Source: Pyronema omphalodes
Lineage: Eukaryota; Ascomycota; Pezizomycetes; Pezizales; Pyronemataceae
Direction of reading: 5' to 3'
Assembly: GCA_024516155.1 (NCBI GenBank)
Contig: JAJJXM010000060.1
Span: 186,001 to 250,000, forward strand
DNA length: 64,000 bases
Shown: positions 1 to 13,290 of the stretch, one piece after another
Numbering within the stretch: the stretch's first letter is position 1
How the letters are laid out: each line of letters starts with the position of its first letter
Notes under the pieces: model-generated
What the model was told of the DNA's origin: nothing
What the model saw: only the letters and a program-made list of their open reading frames with translations
Database searches by the model: none
Made by a program: the position numbers and the translations under genes

Positions 1-524
1 CCTTCTGTACCACATCACAAGCCAAACTATTTCCCACAGTCATGTGTGAAACATATATATCATACCTTATACCTTATACACCCATCTATCTTCTACTCGT
101 GCCTATCTATAAAACCCATCCAAGCCCACCAAAACAAAAACAAAACGGCGATTAAATTTTCCTGCTTACGAATCTTTGTCTCACCATATACCAGCAGTTC
201 CCGTGAAACACTGTGAAACCCCAGGTAACCTCGTGAAACCCCCAACAAACCCCAGGCAACACCCAGTGTAACCCCTCCCCCCCCCCCCGGTAAACCCCAG
301 CCCAGGAACGACAGAACGCCGTCTAACCAGGTTTCCATCATCCACCATATCATCTGCATATATAAGCGCAACTACGTACATACCAGGGCCTTTTATTCGG
401 CGTTTCCATTTTCGTTTTGTTTGTTTCACTGAGATCGGATGGGTTGACAACGGGTATGTATTCACCCTATGTATGTATTGTAGTTTTTGTATCACGTGAT
501 ACCGAGGATGGGGTATTGTGATGG

Positions 525-565
525 TGATATGGATATGGATATGGGATATGGATATGGATAGGGTT
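525..565. repeat. GATATG hexamer microsatellite
   Basis: About six imperfect copies of GATATG run in tandem, with one copy expanded by a G. No gene overlaps it. Confidence 0.8.
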
Positions 566-3085
566 TTGGATTTGGGATTTTTGGATGCTTGAATGCTTAT
601 TTCGGCACACGATTACATGAATACGCTTGATTCTTTACCCGGTATTCGCCGACCTGATGTATCTGGTAATAACATTGGCATTATACATAGTAGTGGAAAT
701 AAATATGTGGATTATGTATGGGCCTGAAAATCCTAGGGTTCGGTGCGGTGTAAGGAACCATGGAAGCATGGAAGGATGGAAGGAAGGAATAAGCGAGATA
801 AAAGTGATCTGTATGTACAGACTGTATACATATGCACCCTGTGCCTGTGGTGTTAGGTTAGGTGTACATACTGTACAGGTTAAACTGTACATATGGTGCC
901 CATAGAAGAAGAAGAACTTTAGGTTTCTATGTATGGTTCTACAGTAGACGCGGTGTATATGGTCACCATATGTCGGCGATACTACCATACATACTTTGCT
1001 GCTTTGTTGATGACGCCGCTGATGCTGAAGACATGGGGTTTGATATCCTGTAGCTTGTAGCCATAGCTCCATAGTGCAGCCTACATATCAGCCTATAGCC
1101 TACATATACAGAGTAAGAGTAAGATCGTCGTTTGCTTATGAAAAGTGTGGGGATGCATGGCATGCATGGGGTGTCTTGAGTGAATTTTTCTGGGGGGTTT
1201 TTGGTCCCCGGCGGCATGGCGTGGCGTGGTTGCGGTATGGTATGCTAGGGTTTTGTGGTCGTGGTAGGGTTTTGTGGTATGGGTATGGGTATGGCATGGT
1301 AGGGTTTATGATGTGTTTGAGGCTTTATGGGTTTGTTTGTCTTGGTGATGCACATGCTATTTGGAGATATATTTTACATGTTTAGACGTGGAAAGAGATT
1401 GGATGCCTATGTATGTTATAGTGGAGAGGAATGTGATGAAGGATTTTATGGAAATGGGAATGGAATAGGGAGATTTTTTCTTGATGGGTTTGAGTTATTT
1501 CGAAAAATAAGATGGTGATATATGCAGCGATTTTAATTCGTGGTTGAGTCCACGGTTATACATGTGATACTACATACAAACGATGCGCCAAACTACGATG
1601 TTAACAGCTCCATAAAACTCCCATCAAAAATCCGGGGACAAAACGGATGGCTATGCATGCAAGTATCAATACCCTACATATGATTCCCATGTATCCGTGG
1701 GGTAAGATCGTCTCCCTTCATCAGCTTCGTAAGCAACAACCCCATACATACCCATACCCCAACCAGCAGTACTGTAATTGTAATCCTGTGATTCTATTCC
1801 GTGACTCCATAAATCAGAACCAAAAACCGCAAATCCCACACACAGAAGGTATGTAAAGCGATAACTAGTTTATTCCCAAAATGTTAAGTTTCGGAGTACG
1901 ATCGCTAGTGCTAGTTTCCCTCGGTCGGAACCTCAACTTTCTGTCGCTCTGTCCTTGTGTCGTTGACTCGTTGTGGCCTGGTGCCCTGGTGTCGTCATCG
2001 CTTCTTGAACTCCACTCCCCAGACTAGGACATCGGGAATCTTGTGACAGGGGGGTCATTACCCGAGCGCTAATGGATGATCTTCTTTTCTTTCCTTCCTT
2101 CCTTCCTTTCTGCCTCCGAGAATGAAACCCGAAACCGAAAAGGGCCGAAAAAATACAGGAAAGCATACAGGCCAGCCGGATCACGGTATGCACCATATTT
2201 TCATGTTTATACAGTAGAACCACAGTAAATATGCTGCAGTAAATACACATCGATACTGGTTTACAAGTTCGGCGCGGATATATCTCGAGGGAGTTACATC
2301 ATGCCCAAAATCATGATCATGTTAAAATGGTTAACGGTTCGCCCAGTTTCCCAAGTTTCTCTAGTTCCCCCAGTTCCCCCAGTGACCTAATTACCTAGCC
2401 TACCTTGTCTGTATGTGGTTCCCTATTTACCAACTAACCAACCAACCAATCTATGTACAGTACCCAGGATTCCGATGTCCATATGTAAATGATTTACTGT
2501 AAATCATTACTTCGTTTACATCTTCCATGCATACATACACACCGGTATAGCTTAACGGATGATCATGATTACTGAAGTACTGGATTACTAGATTACTCTG
2601 CGTGCTCCATGTAACAAAAAGTCTTGGAATGAGCTTGGAAAGGGCTTGGAATGATCGACGAGTACTGCGGTGCCAGGTGATATGGTGATATGCCACTCGC
2701 TACTTTTTTCTTAGCAAGACCCTGATGCTTCTACTCTGCTTGGCTATAATGCCATTCTTATGTAAGGAATCTAAATTATGCATATGATGAACTATCGGAA
2801 TGCGACTTATTTGAATTTTCTAGATTTGGAAGTCATGTTGAAAATGGGGCCGCGAGTAAAATGCAGGGACCAAGAAAAAAACTGAATCAAAAGGAACTAC
2901 CGTAACGTATTAAATAATTCCTAAAGCTGCATCTATACCTAAACAATAATCCATCATCGAACAAGACCCAGCAAAATTTCCATTCATCCGCGTATTATTA
3001 TGTCTATTATAACTCTCGAAATCAGAACGCGTAACATCAATCATTAGCAATAGCATCAACATCAACGTTTCCGGTTACCAGATAT

Positions 3086-3120
3086 TTTAGTTCAGTTCAG
3101 TTCAGCTCAGCTTAGTTCGG
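3086..3120. repeat. TTCAG pentamer repeat
   Basis: A short run of TTCAG units drifts into CTCAG and TTAGTTC variants. It is non-coding and typical of slippage repeats. Confidence 0.65.
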
Positions 3121-3587
3121 CTGCGTCGTTGGCTTCTCGTGCTACTCGTGCTACTGTGGTGCGGAAGCCGGAAGGTCTTGGGAGTCTTGGAAACCTGGAG
3201 AACCCGGAGATGTAAAGGAGATAAGCGTATGCCCAGCTCATCTCAATTTACCTTGTCTTTAGTAAAGCTTCACTCATACATGTGATGAATATGGGCCATA
3301 CATAGGACTGGACAGGGCAGGACAAGACAGGACAACAAAATAATAAGACAACAATACAACCATACAATAAAAACTATGGTATGGTCTGAGCTGTAGAATG
3401 GTTTGTAGTTATAGTTATAGTTAATAGCTTATAGTTATAGTTTATAGTTTTAGTTCCTACAGTACATATGTACAACTCATCTCCGCTGAAAATGGACGTT
3501 GTATATCTACAGAAAACCAATAGTATTTAAACCCACGTACAACAGGATACATCTGGACAAATAGCACGGGATAAATAAAAACAGAAA

Positions 3588-3624
3588 CAACAATAATAAT
3601 AACAACAACAACAACAACAACAAC
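3588..3624. repeat. AAT/AAC trinucleotide microsatellite
   Basis: A short run of AAT units passes into about eight AAC units. The minus-strand valine/isoleucine run it would encode looks like a translation artefact, not a protein. Confidence 0.8.
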
Positions 3625-4586
3625 CACAGCATCACACAGAACGCCGATGCAACTACCCTTCTCAAACTCTAGATCAGATCCATCACACAACGAAACTTAC
3701 CACCAAACCTTCTATCCCTTGAACCACACAACCAAAGACCAAGACAACAAATAACCAACCAACCAAATAGTTACGTAATGCCAGTATACCAACCTTAAAA
3801 TCGATATAGAAGCCACATCATGAAAAAACTGTACTAAAACTCTTTAGCAGTAAGCACCAAGCACATGGTACCAATCATACCCCATACGCACCGCAGACCA
3901 ACTCATCACAGATATATTTACTTACCACACACACACCACATACTTATCACACCACACCATCCATGAACCCACTATAATCTCGCTAATCTAATTTTTTTTT
4001 ACTTTGAACGCAGCCCTATGTATGTGTATGTACATATGGCATACGAGAACTTTTAGTCTACTGTAATCTCTTGGCTTTGGGACCGGACTTTGAAAATCGT
4101 ACTGTGCAGGATGTAGGATGATGTGGGATGCAGGATGGTGGGTGATGTGTGTTAGTTGTTAGTTGTTGGTTGATGGTTGTGAATCATTGCAGAGTGGTGG
4201 TTCATCGGTATTCTGCAGTTTCTATTGCCTAGCCCTGGCTGCAGTTAGGATTTGTAAACTCCGTAAACTTTGGAAATTATAGGAGACTACATTAATTACG
4301 CAAGCTTTTCATATAGTCATCATGTAGTCATCATTCATAGAGATAATTATATTCCACGTATAAAGTGAAGTAAAGTAGAGTAAAAGCTAAATCAGGATGG
4401 CAATTGGGTACAATAGTTTATTCGTGGATGATACTCTAAATATCTACGATACAAAGGGATTGTCAAATCAGAAAAGTTTCACCGTTCAGGATAACCTTTC
4501 ATGTCCCTCGGCTCCGATTCTTTAGCTGATGGCGGTGGACTGATGGCGATGGGTTGATAATGGGTGGTTGATTACTGACTACGGAG

Positions 4587-5009
4587 ATTTCTACTTCTGG
4601 AATCAGTACTATTCTGGAATATGGATATGAAGCTTATTAGTTAGCATGTTACCTGAATAAGTAATCTTTCGGAGAAAGCTTACCAGATTCCTTATTCCTT
4701 AGTTTACTACTTGAATAAGTAATCTTATAGTATATATGATATCTAGCTCCTGAATTCCCTGTTTCCTATAGCCTCTTTAGCCAGCTTCACAGAAGCTCCA
4801 CAGCATCTAGAAGCTCAAAAGAAGCTGAATAGAAGCTTTATCACACCCCTCGTGCCTCCTGAAGGGTGGGGCGGTGGCTATGTTCATTATACATACATAG
4901 ATATGATATGGCACTATACGACTTTGGTTACAGTAGTTAAAGTAGTTAAAGCTTAAAGATTAATATACAGACTCGGGAATCGGGAATCGTGAGGCTATGT
5001 AGCTGCTAT
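4587..5009. repeat. diverged direct duplication, copy 1
   Basis: This segment shares ordered blocks with 5141-5453. The blocks are a TTCYACTTCTGGAATC start, an ACCTGAATAAGTAATCTT-like block, a CTCGTGCCTCC...GTGGGGCGG block, ACATACATA...GATATGATAT, and a final ACTCGGGAATCGGGAATCG / GAGGCTATGTAG block. Copy 1 is about 110 bp longer, partly because the GAATAAGTAATCTT block is itself repeated inside it. No coding frame is conserved between the copies. Confidence 0.7.
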
Positions 5010-5140
5010 ATTCCAGTGATACGGTATACACTATACAAGTTTCCCTTTTAGAATACCCTCCCATATCTAAGGCAGGGCCTTTGGTCTCATTGCTGTGGCT
5101 GGTATCTGCTAGGGAATGTATGATAGATAGATATGGCTAG

Positions 5141-5453
5141 TTTCCACTTCTGGAATCCGTGGTACTCTGGAGTCTGCAAAGGAAGCGTATTCGTTACCAT
5201 ATTACCTGAATGAGTAATCTTCTAGTCTACGATATCTAGTTCCCAGCCAGCTCCACAGCATCTAGAAGTTCCATGGAAGCTTTATCTCACCTCTCGTGCC
5301 TCCAAGTGGGGCGGCGGCTATGTCCATTGTACATACATATATAGATATGATATATCACTATACAAATTCGGTTACAGCAATTCAAGGAGTTAAATCTTAA
5401 AGCTTACTATATAGACTCGGGAATCGGGAATCGTGAGGCTATGTAGCCGCTAT
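5141..5453. repeat. diverged direct duplication, copy 2
   Basis: This is the partner of 4587-5009, in the same orientation and about 130 bp downstream of its end. Order of the shared blocks is retained while the spacers differ, consistent with an old tandem duplication or two copies of a short non-autonomous element. Confidence 0.7.
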
Positions 5454-7443
5454 TCTCTTATGTATATAGACTTACAGACCTTCACAGACCTTCGCCCCAC
5501 CCACGGCTTTAAACCCAGGAATTGGGATAGAGATACGAGGCATTAAGCTTCTGGCGCGATTTTCTGATTTACTTGATCTATTTCTCGTTTAAGGGATTGC
5601 TCGTCTGAGAGTCCGAGAGTTGTGGAGCTCCATATGGCATATCAGTAGACGCATGTGCTCAGATGCTCGCTGATACGCACAGATGTTGCGCGCGTATCCC
5701 ATGCACAGGTACCGTTGGTTCTAAGGGCTCAAAAATTCCCTCTTACATAGGTCCAATCTGGTACATACATAGAAGATACAGTAAATAGATAAACCCATAA
5801 GCTGCAGGATTAGCCAGGATCTGATCGCCAGCCCAGTAGGTCAAGTAAGTTTATCAGGTTCCACGAGCTGATTTACTTACTGCATACATACGTGCCAACA
5901 TACGGGTTCCTGCAGAAGCTTGCGAAGCTTATCAAGTTGCCAGCTTACCGAATTACAAAGTTGCCAGCTTACCAAGTTGCCAGATTGCCAAATAAGGATG
6001 GAAGGATGTGAGGAAGTTCTAGTGTTCCAGGAGGTGTCTTTTAGATAGGAAGAGGGGGCTCCGTATTTGCTTTGCTCGTGACCAATAGGAAGTGCATAGT
6101 GCACTGTGCACGGATCTTTACAAGGAGGCGCGGAAGATAAGGTATGTATGTAGCCATGAGGTGGCAGTGGCAGTTTAGCAGAAATAGATATGGAAATAGA
6201 AATAGAAATAGGAAATATATTTATATAGGAGAACTGTAAATAAGTAGACGAGGACGGATACAAAAATGTATATTTCTTTAAAAACACTGCACTTCACTTC
6301 ACTACGGTCTGTGGTTGTCTTGATCTTAATCTAGCAGCATAGGACTGTAAGATAATATTCGTTTGACTTTTATGCGATTGTTATTTCAAAAATCAGCAGT
6401 TCGGTGTGGTTGTAGTTGCAGTACACTGGGTGTGGTTTCCACATCAAAATTCGCTTGTTGTGGTTAAGGGTTTAGTTTCCAACTTTGAACTTCTGAGAAA
6501 TCGGCGTCATCCCGTTACCACGTGGAAACATATTCCGAGAATAGATATCCCGGGACCCGGGGTACCTTCGGAAGACAACGAAACGCCACAAAGCCGTTGA
6601 TAGATCATCGGGTCTATCGTGTGAGCTGAGGATTCGAGGTTGGTTGTAAATCAGGAAATCTCAACCCAGCCGTTAAATCAGTTAAACGTGAGATGCCGAG
6701 CTCCAGAGGAGAGAGCAGAGGGAGGTGCATAAGCATACATAAAAAGTTACTTGGAAGATAGATATGTATCCATAAACGAAAAAGTACATATGCACATACA
6801 TACAAACGGGGTTGCATTATCATCAGTATCGGTATACATATACATATACATGCACATATGCAGGGAGGGTAGGGGTAGATGAGGCTGGCAAAAGAGGATA
6901 ACAGAAGCGATCGAACACACATAAGACGGTAGATAAGAAAAGATAACAAAATCGCACGAACATGAAGCTCGAGAAAAGGTGGAGGTGCAAAAATGGGTTT
7001 ATCATCTCAATGACGTTTCTTCTCACGAGACGAGGCAAGGGAAGGCGCCATATGTATGGGACAGCCAAGACAAAACCGATAATGTGAAGCTGTGAATCAG
7101 GTGCCAAATATTTCCATACCGGCTCGGTTTCTTTTTCATCCAGAACTCATCTTCCATCTTCCATATTTCGCCCAGAATATCCGCCGTTGGAAAACCATCG
7201 CCGAATTTCTCGTGTGTGCAACGTGCAGACCACCTCAACCGAGTTTCCCGCGGCAGCAGATCACATGCCACCTCGGCGGCGGCAGCGCTGCAACAACATC
7301 CCATGAGCTATACGGATGGGACTACAACAATGCACCTCAAGCTTCAGCTTCACGAAACCACGACAACACGCGTTCCTCCCCATTCCCAAAATCTCCAAGA
7401 TTCCCAACACAGACCCAAAAAGACCTGAAAAGACATCATCACT

Positions 7444-8348
7444 ATGACAGATTATAGCACCTACAAACACTTCATTATTTCCTTCCCCTGTGATTTCGTC
7501 GCTCATGTCGAAATCAATCGTCCGCAGAAGCTAAATGCCTTTAATCGAGCGTAAGTACCATTACCTCCATCCTCCAATCCTCCCTCCTATGAATCCCAGC
7601 TAATACCCCTCATAACAGCATGTGGCTCGAATACGGCGACCTCTTCAACCAACTTTCCACCGACCCCAACATCCGGGCAATAATTCTCTCCGGCAGCGGC
7701 CCACGAGCCTTCTGTGCGGGTCTGGACCTTCACTCCTCCAACATCCTCACTCATGATGACCCCGCCATCGATGCCGCCCGCAAAGCCACCACAATCCGAC
7801 GCTTCATCCAAGAATTCCAAGACAGTATTTCCAGCGTTTCGAACTGCGAGAAGCCGGTGATCTGTATCCTCCACGGAATTTCCTTCGGACTCGCAATCGA
7901 TATCAGCAGTTGCGCGGACATCCGAATCGCATCAAAGGATGTAAAATTAGCGGTAAAGGAAGTCGATATTGGAATCGCCGCTGATATTGGGACATTGAGT
8001 CGGTTACCTAAGATAGTGGGTAATTTAGGATGGGTGAAGGAGGTTGCTTATACAGCGAGGATTTTCGGGGCCGAGGAAGCTTTGAAGGAAGGGTTTGTTC
8101 AAAAGGTAGCAGAGACGAAGGGAGAGGCGATACAGGAGGCGGTTAAATTGGCGAAACTCATGGCGGAGAAATCCCCATTGGGAGTACAGGGGACTAAGGC
8201 TATTGTGAATTATTCGGTGGATCATAGTATTGCGGAAGGGTTGGAGTTTACGAAGGTTTGGAATGCGGCTGCGGTTCAGGCACCGGATCCGAAGGTTGCT
8301 ATTGAGGCGACTTTGATGAAGAAAAACGCGGTTTTTGCAAAGTTGTAG
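7444..8348 (+). CDS. delta(3,5)-delta(2,4)-dienoyl-CoA isomerase, peroxisomal
   Basis: This enoyl-CoA hydratase/isomerase family protein of 278 aa shifts double bonds in dienoyl-CoA intermediates during beta-oxidation of unsaturated fatty acids. I infer exons 7444-7550 and 7619-8348, with one GTAAGT...CAG intron that restores the reading frame. The start is the ATG followed by T-D-Y-S-T-Y-K. The oxyanion-hole segment AFCAGLDL is at residues 66-73. Asp130, Glu150 and Asp158 (in AIDIS, VKEVD and AADIG) have the same spacing as the three acidic catalytic residues of mammalian ECH1. The C-terminus is AKL, a type 1 peroxisomal targeting signal, so peroxisomal location is likely; I see no mitochondrial presequence. 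It converges with TOM70. A generic enoyl-CoA hydratase is less likely because of the third acidic residue. Confidence 0.9.
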
Positions 8349-8891
8349 GGGATTGGGAGTAGAGAAAATAGAGGGATACATAGAAAGAGATGATACCCGG
8401 CGGTGATGTTGCTAATGAATTATGTGGGTTTGTCTAGAATATGCATACATGCTGGATTGTAGAAAAAGCATGATTTGACTATGCATTTTGAGGGATTTCA
8501 CAGCTATCAGTTGGTATGAAAACATTCACTCTACATACATGATAAAATCCTACTTAAGTATATTACTGCTACATGCAATTATAACTATATAATTTATTCG
8601 ACAGAGTAGAGAGCACGCACATCATTAATGACTTTTTTTAGGACAGTTTCCTATAAAGAAAAAAATCCAATGTCCGACATTTATATACAGCGCCGGCAAA
8701 ACGACACGAAAAACATTTCAGAACACACAACACAATAACCACAAAGCAAACTATCACCTTAATCTTTTTGCAAGAAAAACCAACCAACCAAGCACCTGCG
8801 CAACCTGAAGCACCCCATAATACTTCGAAAATAACATACCCACCAGCACACAAACTTCATCTCCCAACCACCATAAACATTACGAATCGGC
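8349..8891. other. convergent intergenic region (3' UTRs)
   Basis: This AT-rich spacer lies between the stop codons of the isomerase (+) and TOM70 (-). It must hold both 3' UTRs and poly(A) signals. I see no gene or repeat. Confidence 0.6.
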
Positions 8892-11084
8892 TTAACCACT
8901 GCAAACACAATATACATGAGTACACCCAAAATCAATATATACAAATTAGAAAGTTGTTAAGTCTTACCTGGCGCCCAAACCTCCTGCCATTCCTTGTAGC
9001 TTTGATGCAAGCTGGGGGTATGTCTCTTGTACCTATGACGAGGGTTAGCATATCGCGAGTGATAAATTCCAAAGCCTAAAAATAAACTCACCTGAAGCTG
9101 AGTACGTGTTGCCTCTGCGTATGAGAGAGCGTTTATTATCTCTGCCTCTGTTCTTGAGAGGGCAGCTGCTCTCTCAAAGTACTCCAAAGCGCGGTTCACC
9201 TTACCCTGCTGAAGGAGCAACTGCGCCATGGTAGCGACGGCAATATCACAGTCAGGGTCAACTGCAATTTTGTTAGTAACCGTTCATCATCAAGCATTCG
9301 GGGTAAACATACGGAGCAATGCCCGCTCGCACAACTTCTCGGCCTCGCTGAAGTCCTGCTTCCACTGGAACAAAGCTAAAGCCTTGTTGATCAAAGGCAA
9401 AACGTTCATTCCCATAGGCTTGGTCTGCTTCTCCATCTCAATCGCAAAGTCGAACTTCTCAATAGCCTCCTGGTACTTTTGCTGGTCCAATAACAGTTCT
9501 CCGTAGTAGTTGTAGACATCGGGAACCCTCTCAAAGTTCTTGATACAGCGTCTGAAGGTAGCCATGGAAGAGGCAATAGATCCCATCTTGTATTGAGTAA
9601 CACCAAGCTGAATGTGGGAGAAGATAAAGTCGCGGTCAAGCTCAATAGACTTTTGGTAGTCTTTGGCGGCCTCGGCAAACTCTCCGCAGATGAAGTGCAA
9701 CTGGGCGCGGTGGTAGTAGATGTCTGGGTCGTCGGGGTTGTGCTCGATAGCAGCCGCAAAGTCGGCCGCAGCGGCCTCACGGTCACCTATCACACGCAAG
9801 TCAGATTTGGATAACACATAAATATTTTGGATGACGGACCAAGCTCTAAGCTCATGCTAGCACGCTTGATATAGCTCTGGGTCATGGTGGGATCGAGCTC
9901 GATACTCCGGGAAAGATCAGTCAATGCGGTGGCAGAGTCTCCACGAAGGTACTTGAAGGTTCCCCTCCAGTTCAATGCCAAAGCCTCGTGGGTGGTTCCC
10001 AACTCCATAGCCTTCTCAAACGCCTCGCCCGCCTCATCGTATGCATCGGCAGTCTTTCTCTTGACAGCCTGAAGACCAACCTGAAGCCAGTGGTCTCCAG
10101 AGTTTTCGTCGAGGGTGGTACCCTCCTCAAGTCCCTTAGGGAAGGGCTGGGTTCTGAAGCTTTGGAGGTAGTTTGATACGAAAGTAGGCGATGGTAACTT
10201 CTTGACCTTTGCCGCTAACATGGCCTTTCCTTTAGCTTCGGCAACCTTCTTAAGAAGTCTCTCTACACTCTGCGCGGAAGCCTCGTTTCTGAATCCATCG
10301 ATAATACAGCTTGCGGTAAAGTCCAAAAGAGCCTCGCTGTACTTCTCGAGCTGCTCGAAAGCGTGAGCACGACGGTTGAGAGCTTTGACGTATTCCGGGT
10401 CCATGGAGATAGCTGCGGTGGTGTCGTCTACGACCTTACGCCAGTCTCCGAGAGCGTTGTAACATGCCGATCGGTTGGAGAAGAAGATAGGGTCGCGCTT
10501 GCACAAAATCGCCTTGGAGTAGAGATCGATAGCCTTGGAGTAGTCCTGGGCTCCGTAAGCTCTGTTACCTGCCGCCTTCAACTTTGCCGCATAGTTCTCG
10601 CGTTGCTAAAGAACCAGTTAGCAACGTCCGAGCTTAAACAGCCATGATCAATACCTCAGCAGTCAACGACTCGACGGTGGTCTCGTCAACCTCAGGGAGA
10701 GCAGTGTCGGGGTTTGCGACAGCCGGCTTTTTCGCATCTGCGAGCTGAATTAATAATTGCACATCACAATGCAATATCCTGGTTCGGCATACCGCCTTGA
10801 GTTTTTTCCGCCTTCTCCGCAGCAGCCTCCTTCACATCCTTTTTCCGGCGGTCCTTCTTGCTCTTCTTTTCTCTGCCCGGCTCGTCCTCGCTGGGTCCCG
10901 ACTGGGAAATATAATAGATACCACCGGCAGTGGCGACAACAACAACAGCGCCTACAGTATAAACTGCAGCTTTATGCTCCGAGATATAACCGGAAAGCCG
11001 AGTCCATAATGACGTCGATCCCGCAGCTGAATTGGCCGCAATCGACTGAACCGACGGAAGGGGAGGAATGCCGGTGGTGCTCAT
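8892..11084 (-). CDS. TOM70: mitochondrial import receptor subunit TOM70
   Basis: TOM70 is the outer-membrane receptor that takes chaperone-bound, internal-signal preproteins and passes them to the TOM pore. I assemble seven exons (descending): 11084-10793, 10737-10655, 10605-9840, 9786-9313, 9261-9092, 9032-8968 and 8898-8892, giving 618 aa, the usual fungal length. Residues about 39-59 form the single N-terminal transmembrane anchor, followed by a Lys/Glu-rich linker. From about residue 125 onward lie tandem TPR motifs ([20 protein letters not shown], then [12 protein letters not shown], and [19 protein letters not shown]). The C-terminal part contains [20 protein letters not shown], highly typical of TOM70. 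The intron after LEL-G has the rare donor GTCCGT. The last exon is only 7 nt, so the extreme C-terminus (GASG) is the least certain part. Confidence 0.95.
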
Positions 11085-13290
11085 TGATGCTTATAGATTG
11101 CGGTGAAATCAAACAGCTTGACTGCGATCGGTTGTCGTCCACGGGGGATGGTTGGACGGAAACACGGATTAGATAGTTTGGCGGGGTTGATCGTGATGTT
11201 GGTGAGCGGGCTGGTTGGTGGTTGAACTTTGCAGGGCAGCCGACCGATGGAGTCGCTTGCAGCACTGGACCGGGGTAGCGGCTTGGCTGATATTTATTCC
11301 CCGAAGTTACCCGCTTTATTCGAAAGGGTTCTATTGACGACGATGTCTTGAGATATGCTCAATTTCCGCTGAGTTTTCGTTGAGATTTACGGTTTTGCAT
11401 TCTGACGCAGTATGATGAGATCAAAGCGGGGTCTGCAAGCAGGAGGCGATGCAATGCATCAGTCACGGGATATCATTCAGAGTGGGGTAAGAATTAACCT
11501 GGTTCACCCAATGTCATTTCGAGTGGGATAGCTTGCTATGCCAGACAGAAGGTTTGGTATTTCGAATAAGAATCTTTGATGGGAATGTGGTTCAGCTTCT
11601 AGGGCTAGGGTGCGATATAATGCAAAGCCCTATGGCCGTAGAATGACAATATTCGAATCAAAATCATGCAGTACCGTTTTATCCGTTGTCTTGTCTGGAG
11701 TGAAAAAATTGCTTGAGCTTTGGAAGCTGGTATGTACGATCAAGCTGAACTTAACGAGTTGTCGTACGACGTCATTTTACAAGCGAGCGGTAGAACTTTT
11801 GGCGCCAGGTCACATTGTACCCCTATGATCGACAGTGGCGCCGATTGTACTAGCTGTGACGCACGGGCAAAGACAAAAGAAAATACTGAAACTTGGTCGA
11901 GATCAAATTTCTGTAGGAGCTTGTATATGTTCAAGCAAGAAGGAGCAGGCAAGAAAGAAGCTTCACAGAATTTTCCAGGAGAGAAGATCAGGGTCTGCAG
12001 ACTAATCAAAAGCTTAATCCCATGCAGAAGGATGTCACGGATGCACAGCATTCATGGCGATGATGTATGTTGATTCATCACTGAAGTTTTGATTATTCAC
12101 ATATTGATAAAAAATATACTGTGGGGAATGTAAGGCCTCCATTATTTTTGCAAGACGTGGTAGCTTTTCATGGGGGTATGTACCACACCCGTGCCGACGG
12201 ATACGATATGGACATGGCACTCATCGATCTAGATGTATCTATACAAGGGACAATAGAGATATAGATGACAAAAAGACAGAATAACTTCCGCAAAATTTTG
12301 TGGGTTGTTCAGAGATGACGGGTACCTGAGCCGGTCCCTAGATTTATGATTATCACCTGCCATCACTCGTAGAGTCAACATGGAAAATGGAGTTCCGAAA
12401 ATGAACTCCCGTTGATCCGAGAATTGAACAAACACCTCACAGATATTGAGAAGGCTTGATGCTTAAGTATTTGACAGTAGTATGCCGGTCAATGCCGTCG
12501 GAGAGTCTGTAGAGGCGAGAGGCCGGGGTCGCCGGACGGCTCGGGAGTTGCTTCTGCGATGAGCACTTTGCTAATCACCTATACAAACGGCTTCGTAATT
12601 ACGGGCCGATGCATTGGAAATTATTATCCGAAGGTTTTGGGCGGTAATCGGGCATCGAATACCTCCCATGTATCGACTATTCGGTTTCTGGGATACATAA
12701 CATCTATGTATCGGCACGTATATCTATGCAAAACTGTGAAAGTCGTGGGCAGAGAGCAGTTTACCCTACCCGTGATGCTATGTAACTACTGAGGGATTAT
12801 GCCACGTCAACCCGTAGCACAGCGTATGATACACGGTTCTATGCATCAAGACGTGTATTTTTCACTGTCGGTGCAAGAACCCGTACATAGGAAGCCGTAT
12901 CCACGGGATTCTCAAAGTAGGAAATACCAGGTCCGAAATTACCAGCAAGTCATAACTCTTGAACGGTTATCAAACAGCGTGTAAAACGGGTACGGTCGAT
13001 GGTACGGTTGCCTGACTACAGACCGGAAAATCTGTATGTACCTAGGCACGTGTATGATGTACAATTACTAGTCCTTATATTAAACCTCATCTGAAGATTG
13101 AATAAACAAAGTATAATCATTCGCATACGGTTTCTTTTATATCCCAATCACAACCCCCAAATACGTTTCCCCAAGCCTTGCAGCTTATCAGTTTATACAT
13201 TATCAGTTGAACAAACATTTTCATCCTGACAACAATACTTAATTTGATTGTCTCTAACCTTGTCTATATCGTTATCATAGACCCAAAGAT
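11085..13290. other. divergent intergenic region TOM70 / CCCH gene
   Basis: This 2.2 kb holds the promoters of TOM70 (-) and the CCCH protein gene (+). Short ORFs on both strands show no family resemblance. I see no tRNA, transposon end or tandem repeat. Confidence 0.5.

Larger units (their letters stand above)
1..7443. other. long intergenic region without a recognisable gene
   Basis: I find no open frame here that resembles a known protein or shows codon-like composition; the longest ORFs are under 150 codons and overlap on both strands. The stretch is rich in ATACATA/TATGTA-type words, short C, G and purine runs, and simple repeats, listed separately where clear. A C-run lies near 275-288. 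A degenerate duplication occupies 4587-5453. It could hold long UTRs or a non-coding transcript of the gene at 7444 or of one off the left edge, but nothing in the sequence proves that. Confidence 0.6.

Noticed and set aside
93..7107. Many 60-145 codon ORFs in the left 7.4 kb
   Set aside because: They overlap each other on both strands, show low-complexity composition and have no recognisable domain.
9593..11176. Plus-strand ORFs over TOM70
   Set aside because: They are shadows of the TOM70 exons in antisense frames.
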